Source: G965261775 sp965261775 (GTDB lineage: Bacteria > Pseudomonadota > Gammaproteobacteria > Eutrophobiales > Eutrophobiaceae). From it: 64,000 nucleotides of DNA. The position numbers and the translations under genes were made by a program. Positions 45,801-55,733 of the stretch are shown here, piece after piece (position 1 is the stretch's first letter; each line of letters begins with the position of its first letter). The notes beneath the pieces are model-generated. The model was not told the origin of the DNA. It saw nothing but the letters and a program-made list of their open reading frames with translations, and searched no databases. The DNA is taken from positions 930,001 through 994,000 of the forward strand of contig OZ253477.1 of the NCBI GenBank assembly GCA_965261775.1, read 5' to 3'.

Positions 45801-47418
45801 GTGTGACCAGTTCTTCACGGATACCATCCAGCGGCGGGTTAGTGACCTGCGCGAAGAGTTGTTTGAAGTAATCGTACAGCAGACGTGACCGGTTTGACAA
45901 AACGGCCAACGCGGCATCGGTACCCATGGAACCGATAGCTTCGGCACCCGTTCCCGCCATCGGCGCCATCAAAAGGCGCAGGTCTTCATGCGTATAACCG
46001 AATATCTGTTGACGCTGTAACAGGGTTTCATGATTGAGCCCCAAAGTTTGTTTTGGTAATGGCAGATTTTCGATGGGTTTCATGTTTTCTTTCAGCCACT
46101 GCCGATAAGGATGTTCAGCCACAAAGCGCCGCTTTAATTCCTCATCGTCAATGATGCGGCCTTCATTGGTATCCACCATAAAGATACGCCCGGGATGCAG
46201 GCGTTCTTTTATACTGATATTTTCTGGCAGCACTTCCAGAACGCCCACTTCGGAAGCCATGATCACCATATCGTCCTTGGTCACGTAATAACGTGAAGGA
46301 CGCAGGCCGTTTCTGTCCAGCACCGCTCCAATCACTTCTCCATCGGTGAATGCGATGGATGCCGGACCGTCCCAGGGCTCCATCAGGCAGGCGTGGTATT
46401 CATAGAACGCCTTGCGATCTTCATCCATGGTTTCGTGTCCGGCCCAGGCTTCCGGAACCATCATGAGCATGACCTGCGGTAAAGGCCGACCCGCCATGTG
46501 CAGAAATTCCATCACATTATCAAACATGGCGGAATCACTGCCGCCTTCAATAACAATCGGAAAAAGTTTTTTCAGATCATCGCCAAACAGGTCGGAATCG
46601 CATAGGGCTTCACGGGCGCGCATCCAGTTGACATTGCCGCGCACGGTATTGATCTCGCCGTTGTGCGCGATATAACGGAACGGATGTGCCAGACGCCAGG
46701 AGGGGAAAGTATTGGTCGAGAAACGTTGATGTACCAGCGCCAGCGCGGATTCAACATCCGGAGCGCCGAGGTCGGGAAACATCGGTTCAATCTGCGGGCC
46801 AGTCAGCATGCCCTTATAGATAAAGGTGCGGCGGGAGAGCGATGCGACATAAAACAGATTTCGCTGCGACAGATCGGAATTCCATATCTCGTGTTCAACA
46901 CGCTTGCGGATGACATAGAGTTTGCGCTCAAACGCGGCCGGGTCTATGGCGTCGTTTTTACTGATAAATATCTGCTTGAAATCAGGTTCGCTTTCTTTTG
47001 CGCTTGGGCCAAGCGCTGCGTCGTCGGTCGGCACATCACGCCAGCCGAGAACGTGTTGATTTTCCTCTTTAACGATACGTTCGAATATTGCACGGCAGCG
47101 TTTTGACTGATCGGCGTCAACGGGGAGAAAGACCAGACCGGCACCATATTTCTCCGTTTCAGGCAACTTGATACCGATTTCAGTACAGACGCGCCGGAAA
47201 AATTTATCTGGCTTCTGGATCAGTATACCGACACCATCGCCGGTGTTTTCCTCACAACCGCAGGCACCGCGGTGCAGCAGTTTTTTCAGAATGGTGAAAG
47301 CGTTATCAACAATCTTGTGGGATTTTCGGCCCTTTATATCAACCACAAAACCGACGCCACAGGCATCGTGTTCTGTCGAAGGTTCATACAAACCGGCTTT
47401 TTCTATTATTTTCTGCAT
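42874..47418 (-). pseudogene. gltB: Glutamate synthase large subunit, broken by clustered single-base indels
   Basis: The total span of 4,545 bases corresponds to a full-length GltB of about 1,515 residues. The N-terminal 700 residues (45292-47418; Ntn nucleophile in EHDACGVGFV) and the last 130 (from 43,302 down) are clean. Between about 45,310 and 43,320 the frame changes at least fifteen times. Each piece still reads as conserved GltB: MAKMGISTIQSYRGAQIFEA, YLVNADDIQIKIAQGAKPGE, SPPPHHDIYSIEDLAQ, CHLNTCTVGIATQNPK. Most breaks are one base lost or gained in a homopolymer (for example GGGG to GGG at about 45,309). Sequencing error is more likely than decay. Confidence 0.93.
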
Positions 47419-47531
47419 GTTGGTCGCTCACTACTAGTAGTCTGTATTATCCGAATAGCAGAATGTTCATTCAATCCCGGTTTTAAGGACGGGGCCGTGA
47501 ACCGCAGACTGACGCTGATTTTTAGCGGCGA

Positions 47532-47792
47532 TTGACTGAAAAAATACAATCTGCCAAGCCTCTCCTGGGAATAGAGGATGATATCAAAATTTTTGATTTA
47601 TCACAATCAGGATACTTTCATAAATTATCCAGGACGGGAACTTGCCAGATAGCGAACGGTAAAAGAGGGGAAAGGTTCTTCGTCGCAGCCGAAGATGAAT
47701 TTGAAGGGACGAAAGAATACGGACAGTATTATCTCACGTTTTTTTCATCCTTGGCAAAAGCGAAACAGGTAAAACCTTTTTTTACTGTTTGA
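47532..47792 (+). CDS. Doubtful small hypothetical protein
   Basis: An 86-codon frame starting with TTG that fills most of the 360-bp gap between gltB and dsbA and overlaps the dsbA end by 11 bases. Its composition is protein-like (EDDIKIFDLSQSGYFHKL, FFVAAEDEFEG), but there is no ribosome binding site and I recognise no family. It may be a relic. Confidence 0.2.
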   Translation: MTEKIQSAKPLLGIEDDIKIFDLSQSGYFHKLSRTGTCQIANGKRGERFFVAAEDEFEGTKEYGQYYLTFFSSLAKAKQVKPFFTV

Positions 47793-48417
47793 GGGAAATA
47801 TCTGTGGTACTCGATTTTTCTTTATCAACAAGCTGGTTAGTAATTCTCAGCATATTTGAAAAGCTACCAGCGGTAGAGCTGCTAATCATGTATTTCCCGT
47901 TGACGATAATTGCTGGCACTCCGGTCACCTTGTAACGCTGGACCATGATAAATGCTTCTTTTACCTTCCGGTCAATTTCATCAGACTCATACACTTCACT
48001 GAACCGATCTTGATCGACCCCCTGTTCAATGAAAAACGCCTTGATGGCCTTGTTCCCAAAAATCCGTCTCCCCTGCTGGTGGATAGCGTTGAAAAGAGCC
48101 TCGTGTATTTCGTCCAGTACGTCCAGTTTTCCGGCAGTGTAGTACGCCTTGGCATGCGGGATTGAGTTTTTACGAAAAACGCCCGGCATCCGTCGAAAAT
48201 CGACATCATCTGGCTTGCTTTCCAACCATTGCTCAATGTAAGGCTCAAAGTCATGACAATGCGGACAGGAATAAAGGAAAATTTCAAGCACTTCAATCTT
48301 ATCGCTGTTTTCGGTCGGTTGTGCGGGAGAGATTTCAACATATCCGTCTGCCGCCTTGAGTGGTGCGCTTGACGTTAATAATAATACGAAGGCAAAAAAT
48401 ATAATGCGGTTTTTCAT
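47782..48417 (-). CDS. dsbA: Thiol:disulfide interchange protein DsbA
   Basis: Periplasmic oxidase that introduces disulfides. 211 residues. The signal peptide ends near APLKAADG (about 22). The active site CPHC is at 51-54 within FLYSCPHCHDFEP, and the cis-Pro segment VTGVPAIIVNGKY is near 165. The neighbour order dsbA, cytochrome c4, engB is the standard gammaproteobacterial one. Confidence 0.94.
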   Translation of the reverse strand: MKNRIIFFAFVLLLTSSAPLKAADGYVEISPAQPTENSDKIEVLEIFLYSCPHCHDFEPYIEQWLESKPDDVDFRRMPGVFRKNSIPHAKAYYTAGKLDVLDEIHEALFNAIHQQGRRIFGNKAIKAFFIEQGVDQDRFSEVYESDEIDRKVKEAFIMVQRYKVTGVPAIIVNGKYMISSSTAGSFSNMLRITNQLVDKEKSSTTDISLKQ

Positions 48418-48515
48418 AATAATTATTTCCGCAGGTTATTTTTCCAAAAACAAGATTAAAAATACAAAGACAGACCGTAAAACACGCAATTTGTTTTGTA
48501 TCATCATTGAAACAG

Positions 48516-49121
48516 TCAATGTAGCCCCTGGATATAATTTGACACTGATTCAATCTGCTCGTCCGTCATTGAATCAGTGACAGAAAGCATGACACTATTG
48601 ACACGTTCTCCAGCCTTGTACATCTTCAATTGCGTCGCCGTATAGAGGGCATGCTGACCGCTAAGGGCAGGATATATCGCCCCCGGATTTCCGTCCCCGC
48701 TCGGCCCGTGGCAAGCCATACATGCCGGAACCCCTGCCGCTTTATCACCATAGCGATAAATTCTTTCGCCCATCCCAATGTTTTCGGCCCTGGCAACGCC
48801 CGGCTTGATCTCCTGATCGGCGTAATAAGCGCCCAGATCCTGCAGATCCTCCAGACTGAGATTGGCGACGATAATTTTCATCTGTGCGTTGTCGCGTTTA
48901 CCGCTCTTAAAATCCTGCAACTGCTTTGTAATGTAGGTCGCATGCTGTCCGGCAAGTTTGGGCCAAACGGGATTGACACTGTTGCCATCGGCATTGTGAC
49001 AGGCGACACAAGTCTGCGAAAGCGTTTTTCCTCTTGCCACATCGCCACTATCGGCAATGCTCTGGCCGACAGCCAGCAACATCAACACAGCAGCGAACAG
49101 CGCAGGCGATTTCATGTTCAT
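48516..49121 (-). CDS. Cytochrome c4
   Basis: Di-heme periplasmic cytochrome that feeds electrons to terminal oxidases. 201 residues. The signal peptide ends near SIADS (about 24). Two CXXCH sites are at 38-42 (CVACH) and 134-138 (CMACH); a Met ligand for each lobe is present (about M81 and M178). The two halves share the GQHATYITKQL/GQHALYTATQL pattern, showing the internal duplication of the family. It is divergent from engB. Confidence 0.95.
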   Translation of the reverse strand: MNMKSPALFAAVLMLLAVGQSIADSGDVARGKTLSQTCVACHNADGNSVNPVWPKLAGQHATYITKQLQDFKSGKRDNAQMKIIVANLSLEDLQDLGAYYADQEIKPGVARAENIGMGERIYRYGDKAAGVPACMACHGPSGDGNPGAIYPALSGQHALYTATQLKMYKAGERVNSVMLSVTDSMTDEQIESVSNYIQGLH

Positions 49122-49331
49122 GACCCTTTTAAAAATAACACGTGGTCTGCGTTACACATTATTATTGCCAGGCCTGTTTGGTACATACATTTATACAAAC
49201 CTATGTCAATATTATGATGATCCCGCGAGGAAATTGTAAAAACCATGTGCAAACAACCACATCCCAGAGTGATAAACAAGTGTGTTATATTACACGGCCA
49301 TTTGTCGTTTGTCACAACAAATTAAAACAAC

Positions 49332-49949
49332 ATGAGTAGGCACACGTCAAAATTGACGGGGAACTGGTTCAACCGTTTTGAATTTTCCCAGGGGGTAATG
49401 TCCATAAAACAGTTACCCGCCGACGTAGGTGGGGAAGTCGCCTTCGCTGGACGTTCCAATACCGGGAAATCAAGCGTCATCAATAAGTTAACCAACCGCA
49501 AGGGGTTGGCCAGAACCGGAAAGCGGCCTGGAAGGACACGCGAAATCAATTATTTTTCCTGTGATCAGCACACGCATATTGTGGATTTACCCGGTTACGG
49601 TTATGCCGAAGTCAATGCCAGTTTACGGAATACATGGGCAACGTTGCTGGACTATTATCTGCGCGAACGACAGGCATTGCGGGGCATTTTTCTGATTATG
49701 GATATTCGTCGCCCACCGGGCAAGTTTGACCGACAGATGCTGGATTATTGCCAGAACCGTGATCTGCTTTTACATATTTTACTGAATAAATCCGACAAGC
49801 TTTCACGAAGCGCAGGGGCAAAGGCCATGGAAAAGGTAAAAGAATGGGCGCCGGATAATACGAACACACAGCTTTTTTCCGCGCTTAAAGGCGATGGGGT
49901 GGAAACCGCCCGCACTAGACTCGCCACCTGGCTTTTTTCTGATAAATAA
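49332..49949 (+). CDS. engB: Ribosome biogenesis GTPase EngB (YsxC/YihA)
   Basis: Essential TRAFAC GTPase for 50S subunit assembly. 205 residues. G1 GRSNTGKSS near 37-45, G3 DLPGYGYAEV near 87, G4 NKSD near 154, G5 FSALKGDG near 182. The ATG at 49332 lies in a short A-rich leader after a 210-bp gap that also holds the cytochrome c4 promoter. polA, its usual neighbour, is not found next to it. Confidence 0.95.
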   Translation: MSRHTSKLTGNWFNRFEFSQGVMSIKQLPADVGGEVAFAGRSNTGKSSVINKLTNRKGLARTGKRPGRTREINYFSCDQHTHIVDLPGYGYAEVNASLRNTWATLLDYYLRERQALRGIFLIMDIRRPPGKFDRQMLDYCQNRDLLLHILLNKSDKLSRSAGAKAMEKVKEWAPDNTNTQLFSALKGDGVETARTRLATWLFSDK

Positions 49950-49998
49950 AAAAACGCCCCGGTTCTATAATTTTAGGGAAGGGGTTAGCAACCGGGGC
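49948..49998 (-). terminator. Hairpin with T-run on the minus strand
   Basis: GCCCCGGTT at 49956-49964 pairs perfectly with AACCGGGGC at 49990-49998 around a 25-base loop. On the minus strand the hairpin is followed by seven T at 49948-49954, so it most likely ends leftward transcription from the M48 gene. It directly abuts the engB stop and could also protect that mRNA's end. Confidence 0.65.
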
Positions 49999-50300
49999 AA
50001 CAAAATAACAACTAGTGTCATTATTATTCGCTAGGTGGGTAAGCGTTTATGTGTTTTTAGAGAATGTATCTCTCCAAGAGTTCCCTCAATTTTGAGTTTC
50101 CTCAATTTTAGCCTTTTTGAAAAAATTCATCCCCCTGCCCGGTGTCGTCAACGGTAAGAATACGACGTTTGAAAACAAGCCCTGCCGGAAAAATAAATTT
50201 TTTTTACAAGTCATTGATATAAATAATCTTTTTAAAACTGGTTAATTTTTAGTAGTTTTGCGAATATGAGATAACCAAGCTATTTTTAGCTTCATATACG

Positions 50301-50345
50301 CATAACGTCCACAGATTTATCCACAGAAAATGTGGATAAAAAAAT
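50301..50345. promoter_or_regulatory. Inverted pair of perfect DnaA boxes in a long convergent gap
   Basis: TTATCCACA at 50317-50325 and its inverse TGTGGATAA at 50331-50339 are separated by GAAAA. A weaker GTCCACA box lies just before, at about 50,307-50,313. AT-rich DNA (50,185-50,300) flanks the left side. The 475-bp gap lies between the 3' ends of engB and the M48 gene, so these boxes cannot belong to a promoter of either. Candidate DnaA-binding or replication-related locus. Nothing else is seen in the gap. Confidence 0.55.
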
Positions 50346-50424
50346 GCGCCGCATGGGCAAATAGTTAACCTGATAAAATTAGAATTAATATTAAGTTCAG
50401 CGACAAAAGAAAGCGATTTTCGGT

Positions 50425-51876
50425 TTAGTGAATCACTTTCAGCAGTTCATTTTTTTGCGGTTCTCCTTTCGGAAATTTTCCGTTCAACAACCGCAATTGG
50501 GGTTCGGCATTGGTCAACGGTGAACTCCGGGCCAGATCGGCAAAACGTGTTTTTTCATCGGCCTGCACGACATCGAGTCGTAACGGGACGGCCTGCTGCC
50601 GTTCATTTGGCGTCAGTTGGTGAAAACTTTTCGCCGTGTTTAGTATGATCTCGTCAAATTTTTTACGCTCATCCGCTTTCTTTGAGACACCGGCGATAAT
50701 ATAGGCGAGTTGCCTGAAGTAAATGACCGTAAAACGCGCCGGTTTTGGTCCCTGTTCGGTACTGACAACCGCAACGCCGGTATGGGCGTCCAGACCGTTG
50801 ATCTTCAACGCCCGGTCATGACTCAAATTGCCAAAACGCTGGATCATAAAATCCCGGGGAGATACGTTTTTATCAGACGCTACCGCGCTGATCTGCATAA
50901 AGGCACGTCCATTGGGAGCAGTCAACATGATAGCCTCCTGCTGGTTTTTCACATACCAGTTTTCAGGAAGGATTATCGCGAAATCAAGCTCGGGATGCAA
51001 AAAACGCCGCCCCCGCACAAAGCCATCGGACGAACTACCGCCAAAGACCATTCCATCGATCAGCGCCATATATCTTCCATGCCCGACATATTGCTTTTGC
51101 CCCGAAGTGCTAAAGGCGCGCGCCGTACCGACGACTTCCTGCAAACGCTTGTCATTATCCGGATGGGTCGAAAAAACACCATGATAGATATGCGGTTCGC
51201 GCCCTTCTTTTTTAGCCTGTTCCCGTTCGAAGATTTCCTGATCTTTCAATATACCGATGACATCCAGCATGGCATTCGGATCATAATTGGCTCTGGCAAG
51301 ATATTCTGCCCCGAGGCGGTCGGCTTCCAGTTCATGCTGGCGACCGTAACCGCGCAATAATGCCGTACCGAAAAGCCGGCCTAGTTCAATGGACGCACGG
51401 TCCATGCCCGGAATGAGTACACTGCCGAGCACCAGACCAATACCAGTCATTGTCGAGGCACTGTACTGACGCACGGAATGACGCGCGGTAACATGACCAA
51501 TCTCATGTCCGAGGATGGCGGCAAGTTCCGCTTCGGATTTCAAATAGGCCATCAGTCCGCGGGTAATATAAATATAACCTCCCGGCAGAGCAAAGGCATT
51601 GACTTCCTTGCTGTCCAGCACAGTAAAACGATAGTCCAGATTGCGACGATGAGTGTTCGCGGCGAGGCGGTCGCCGATATCCTGAACATATTTCTGCAAG
51701 GCGGTATTGTTATAAACACCGTATTGATCAAGTATTTCCTGATGCGCCCTGTCTCCGAGGGCAATTTCCTCTCTTTCCGAGAGTAAAACCAGTTCCTGGC
51801 GCCCGCTGACAGGATTGACGGCGCAACCTTCAACGACAAAAATCAACGTGAAAAATAGCAGTTGTTTTCTGATCAT
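50425..51876 (-). CDS. M48-family metalloprotease, lipoprotein
   Basis: Periplasmic zinc protease of 483 residues. The ATG at 51876 gives a lipoprotein signal (LIFVVEGC, Cys near 17); the frame is open for 42 more codons upstream but that stretch is not signal-like. The zinc site HEIGHVTARH is near 123, and the third ligand is in HELEADRLGAEYLARA near 178. The C-terminal half (about 290-470) is a family-specific domain without visible TPR repeats. It resembles BepA-type or LoiP-type quality-control proteases, but the assignment stops at the family. Confidence 0.88.
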   Translation of the reverse strand: MIRKQLLFFTLIFVVEGCAVNPVSGRQELVLLSEREEIALGDRAHQEILDQYGVYNNTALQKYVQDIGDRLAANTHRRNLDYRFTVLDSKEVNAFALPGGYIYITRGLMAYLKSEAELAAILGHEIGHVTARHSVRQYSASTMTGIGLVLGSVLIPGMDRASIELGRLFGTALLRGYGRQHELEADRLGAEYLARANYDPNAMLDVIGILKDQEIFEREQAKKEGREPHIYHGVFSTHPDNDKRLQEVVGTARAFSTSGQKQYVGHGRYMALIDGMVFGGSSSDGFVRGRRFLHPELDFAIILPENWYVKNQQEAIMLTAPNGRAFMQISAVASDKNVSPRDFMIQRFGNLSHDRALKINGLDAHTGVAVVSTEQGPKPARFTVIYFRQLAYIIAGVSKKADERKKFDEIILNTAKSFHQLTPNERQQAVPLRLDVVQADEKTRFADLARSSPLTNAEPQLRLLNGKFPKGEPQKNELLKVIH

Positions 51877-52544
51877 TAGTTTTGCGATACCGATGCCTGT
51901 TACATAATCATTATGCGCATTAATGTCCAAATCATGCCTTACACGCATGTGCATGTCGTCAATTGTTCGGGTAGTGTGACTCCGTTTTCTGGATTTAACC
52001 ATAGCCCTGACTGATTGTCACCAATGCCCCGCATAAGATGATAAAAAAATCACCCACACCGCAGATAAAGCCAAAAACCGGACTTGTTCAGGAACGCGGC
52101 ATACTCCACAAGACCCGGCATTCGCCGCCAGCGGTATCACAGGATGATGGCAATCAGTATGTGAAATATTGGGGACTACTTTACAAGGGTATTACCAATC
52201 TTTCGCGTAGCGTTTTCGCTGAATGCTGGCCACGTCTCTCAAAAAATGGCACTGGCGTGTGATCATGCACCATATCTTCCACTATCGTAGTGCAGACTGA
52301 CACGTTTTATTGTGTCGTAGTCTCTCTGCAAATCTGCGCCGCCGCCGAAACGGCACCCGGTTTGGATATATTAATCCCCGGCAGGTAAATATAGTATCAC
52401 CGTCAATGATGTCATCAACACAGGATATCGATCAATGCGATCTCCCACGCCATGGTCATGCCCTGCCAGGACGAAACCGGGCGTACACGGCAGAATACAG
52501 GCTGAAAAGGCTTAAAACCCGGAGGTATAAACGGGCACGCGTCT
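51877..52544. other. Long gap between M48 protease and rpmE, no gene supported
   Basis: About 670 bp. Short frames exist (for example 52038-52262 forward) but have no ribosome binding site, no recognisable family and no consistent composition. The M48 and possibly other promoters must lie at the left part. I found no RNA gene signature. Confidence 0.4.
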
Positions 52545-52751
52545 TTATGAAGACATGCCGTATTTACGACGGAATTTATCAACCCGGCCGGCACTGTCCA
52601 CCATTCTCTGCTTGCCGGTGTAGAAAGGATGGCATTCAGAGCAGACATCAAGATGCAACTCGCCTGTATAGGTGGAACAGGTTTTGAACGTGTTGCCGCA
52701 ACTGCACCGTACTGTCACTTCCTGATAGGTCGGGTGAATATCTGTTTTCAT
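52545..52751 (-). CDS. rpmE: 50S ribosomal protein L31
   Basis: A 68-residue ribosomal protein in the zinc-binding (C+) form: Cys16 and Cys18 in CSCG, Cys37 and Cys40 in CSECHPFYTGKQ. It begins MKTDIHPTYQEV as usual. A zinc-independent paralogue often exists elsewhere in such genomes and none is in this window. Transcribed alone. Confidence 0.95.
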   Translation of the reverse strand: MKTDIHPTYQEVTVRCSCGNTFKTCSTYTGELHLDVCSECHPFYTGKQRMVDSAGRVDKFRRKYGMSS

Positions 52752-52853
52752 TTTAACTCCGGTTTCTTTGATATTTTATCGGCGGCGTATTTTATGTTAA
52801 AAAATCCTGCGGGGCAATACCATCCCCTGCATTTATTTTTCAAACGGTGTCTG

Positions 52854-53624
52854 TTACAGCAGAAATTCTGCAACTACCGGCGTATGGTCGGAAGGCCGTT
52901 CCAGTTTCCTCGGGGCTTTATCAATGTAGCAACCACGGCAAATCCTGACCAATGCAGCACTCGCCAGAATATGGTCGATTCTCAGACCGCGATTACGCCG
53001 GAATGCGGCAGCCCGATAATCCCACCATGAAAAACTCCGGGGTTCCTGTTCAAACAGACGGAAACAGTCACTCAGACCATGCTCCAGCATCTTTTGAAAT
53101 TCCAGACGTTCAGCCCCGCTGACCAGCACACTGTCTTTCCATTCATCGGGGTCATGTACGTCCCGATCTTCCGGTGCAATATTGAAATCACCCAACACAA
53201 TCAGACGGTCGTTATCCGCCTTTAAGTCGGCGATAAACGGATGTAACTTGGAAAACCACTCCAGTTTATAGTGATATTTTTCCGAACCAGGTTCTGAACC
53301 GTTTGGAACATAAAGATTCAATATTGTCAGGCCGGCACTTTTGACCGCCAGTACGCGCCGTTGCTCATCGACATAATCCGGCAGACGAGCGGCGATGTTT
53401 TCAACAGGTAATTTGCATAGTATGGCGACACCATTATAGGTTTTCTGACCGATAAAGCTCGCCTCGTAACCGGCTTTTCCAATGGCATCAAGCGGAAAAT
53501 TGTCGTCCGTCAGTTTGGTCTCCTGTAATGCCAGCACATCGGGCTGACAGGTCTTCAGCCATTGCAATACATGGGGAAGCCTGACCTTGAGCGAATTGAC
53601 ATTCCAAGTGGCGATCTTGAACAT
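52854..53624 (-). CDS. xthA: Exodeoxyribonuclease III
   Basis: AP endonuclease and 3'-5' exonuclease in base excision repair. 256 residues. Conserved signature segments are ATWNVNSLKVRL at the start, ALQETKL (catalytic Glu near 35), LYVPNGSE near 107, GDFNIAPEDRDVHDP near 147, and C-terminal RIDHILAS and SDHTPVVAEF (Asp-His pair near 215 and 246). It follows prlC by 12 bp and is likely its operon partner. Confidence 0.96.
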   Translation of the reverse strand: MFKIATWNVNSLKVRLPHVLQWLKTCQPDVLALQETKLTDDNFPLDAIGKAGYEASFIGQKTYNGVAILCKLPVENIAARLPDYVDEQRRVLAVKSAGLTILNLYVPNGSEPGSEKYHYKLEWFSKLHPFIADLKADNDRLIVLGDFNIAPEDRDVHDPDEWKDSVLVSGAERLEFQKMLEHGLSDCFRLFEQEPRSFSWWDYRAAAFRRNRGLRIDHILASAALVRICRGCYIDKAPRKLERPSDHTPVVAEFLL

Positions 53625-53636
53625 AGCAACACTTTT

Positions 53637-55706
53637 TCAAGCGGTAATACCGGCGTGTCGCAACAAAGGTTCTATACTCGGTTCACGTCCGCGGAATTCC
53701 ACAAATAAATCCATCGGATCACGGCTACCGCCTCGCTCCAATATGGCCCGTAAAAACTCCCGACCGGTTTTTCGATCAAAAATACCGTTTTCCTCAAATT
53801 TGGAAAAGGCGTCGGATGATAATACCTCGGCCCACTTATAGCTGTAGTAACCGGCGGCATAGCCACCGGCAAAGATATGCGAAAAACTGTGTTGAAAGCG
53901 ATTAAACGAAGGCACATCAAATACGGCGACCTGCTCTCGCACCGCGTTTAACAACGTCTGAATATCCATATCTTCACGATTAGCAAACTCCAGGTGCAAA
54001 CGAAAGTCAAAGAGGGCGTATTCCAGCTGTCGCGCCATATCCATACCGGCGTGCAATACCTTGTCCCCGCGCATTTTTTCATACAAGACAGCATCAATCC
54101 GGTCGCCGCTGTCGATATGTCTGGCGAACAGATCCAGTGCCTCCTTTTCCCAGCACCAGTTTTCCATAAACTGGCTGGGCAGTTCGACTGCATCCCAGGG
54201 CACGCCGTTAATCCCCGATACACCGGCACAATCAACCCGGCTTAACAGATGATGAAGACCATGACCAAACTCGTGAAACATCGTAATCACCTCATCATGC
54301 GTCAACAAGGGAGGTTTACCACCGATGGGCGGAGTAAAATTGCAGTTCAGATAGGCGACTGGATGCTGGATACCCTCTACCGTTTTCCGCCGGACAATAC
54401 ACTCATCCATCCAGGCGCCCCCCTGTTTGTTTTTACGTGCGTATAAATCAAGATAAAAGCCGCCTTGGGGTCTGCCAGCGGCATTAACAATATCAAAGAA
54501 CATCACATCATCATGCCAGGTTTCAACACCTGCACGCTGTTTGATATTCACACCATAGAGTTTTCGAGTTACGGCAAAAAGACCTTCAATAACCTGCTTG
54601 ACAGGAAAGTAAGGCCGCAACATCTCCTGCGAGAGGCCAAACTTTTCCTGCCGCAACTTTTGCGTATAGTATTCCACATTCCAAGCCTGGAGTTTTTTGA
54701 CCTGCCCGACCCTTGCTGCAAATTTCGTTAAACGGGAAAATTCCTGCTGTGCTGCTGCATGGGTACACCGGGAAAGATCGTTGAGAAAGCGCATGACCTG
54801 CTTTGGATCTTTCGCCATTTTTGTCACAAGCGAATAGTGCGCGTAGCTTTCAAAACCCAGTAAGCGAGCCTTTTCCGTCCGATATTTGAGAATATCGTAC
54901 ATGATTTCACCATTATCCCATTGTGTGCCGCCGGGGAACTGTTCAGAAGCGCGGGTAACATAGGCAGTGTACATTTCCTTTCTCAAGTCTTCACTGTCGG
55001 CATAGCGCATTACCGGCATATAGGAAGGAAAATCAAGCGTGAACAGCCAACCTCTTTTTCCCTCCTCCTTTGCGTTCTGCGCGGCGCTTTCAATGGCAGA
55101 GTCGGGCAATCCGCACAAGACATCTTTACAAGTGATCAGTTTTTTCCACGCACGGGTCGCGTCCAGCACATTCTCCGAAAAGCGGGTTTGCAATTTTGAT
55201 AGTTTCTTTTGAATAGTACTGTAACGCTTCTTGTCGCGGGCATTCAGGTAAACTCCAGACAAACGAAAATCGCGCAGGGTGTTATGCACGGCTTTCCGTC
55301 GGGCGGGGCTCAATGACGTAAACGACGGGTCGGCAGCAATAGCTTCAAAGGCATGGAACAAGGACTCATTCTGTCCTATCCAGGTTGTATAGTCGGATAG
55401 CTTTGTCAAACAGTTCCGATACGACCGGCGTAACTGTTTGTTATCCGCCACGGCATGTAAATGACGCACGGGAGACCAGTTTCGCTCCAGTACATCATCC
55501 ATATCTTCAAGTTCCTGTAGCAAACTATCGCCGGTGTAATGCAATGTCCGTTGCAGCAAAGACTCAATACGCTCACGATTAACCGTTATCAAATCGTCAA
55601 TGACAGGTTCAATATCCACCGCCCTGATAGAAGCGAAGGCGGGCAGACCATCCGCCCCGAGCAGAGACTTATTCCCGTCATGAGACAAGGTAAATACCTC
55701 TACCAT
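53637..55706 (-). CDS. prlC: Oligopeptidase A (M3 family)
   Basis: Cytosolic zinc peptidase of 689 residues that degrades signal peptides and small peptides. The zinc motif HEFGHGLHH is near 476, and the third ligand is downstream in ENWCWEKEAL. The N-terminal helical segment and closing SFSHIFAGGYAAGYYSYKWAE are normal. Its first 35 codons have been copied into the lemA-GIDE repeats upstream. GIDE copy 1 ends 27 bp ahead of it, so lemA-GIDE-prlC-xthA is probably one operon. Confidence 0.95.
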   Translation of the reverse strand: MVEVFTLSHDGNKSLLGADGLPAFASIRAVDIEPVIDDLITVNRERIESLLQRTLHYTGDSLLQELEDMDDVLERNWSPVRHLHAVADNKQLRRSYRNCLTKLSDYTTWIGQNESLFHAFEAIAADPSFTSLSPARRKAVHNTLRDFRLSGVYLNARDKKRYSTIQKKLSKLQTRFSENVLDATRAWKKLITCKDVLCGLPDSAIESAAQNAKEEGKRGWLFTLDFPSYMPVMRYADSEDLRKEMYTAYVTRASEQFPGGTQWDNGEIMYDILKYRTEKARLLGFESYAHYSLVTKMAKDPKQVMRFLNDLSRCTHAAAQQEFSRLTKFAARVGQVKKLQAWNVEYYTQKLRQEKFGLSQEMLRPYFPVKQVIEGLFAVTRKLYGVNIKQRAGVETWHDDVMFFDIVNAAGRPQGGFYLDLYARKNKQGGAWMDECIVRRKTVEGIQHPVAYLNCNFTPPIGGKPPLLTHDEVITMFHEFGHGLHHLLSRVDCAGVSGINGVPWDAVELPSQFMENWCWEKEALDLFARHIDSGDRIDAVLYEKMRGDKVLHAGMDMARQLEYALFDFRLHLEFANREDMDIQTLLNAVREQVAVFDVPSFNRFQHSFSHIFAGGYAAGYYSYKWAEVLSSDAFSKFEENGIFDRKTGREFLRAILERGGSRDPMDLFVEFRGREPSIEPLLRHAGITA

Positions 55707-55733
55707 CCCGCCAGCTCTAGTTTATACGGTCGG

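Noticed and set aside
52038..52262. 74-codon forward frame before rpmE
   Set aside because: No ribosome binding site, no family resemblance, basic and low-information composition.
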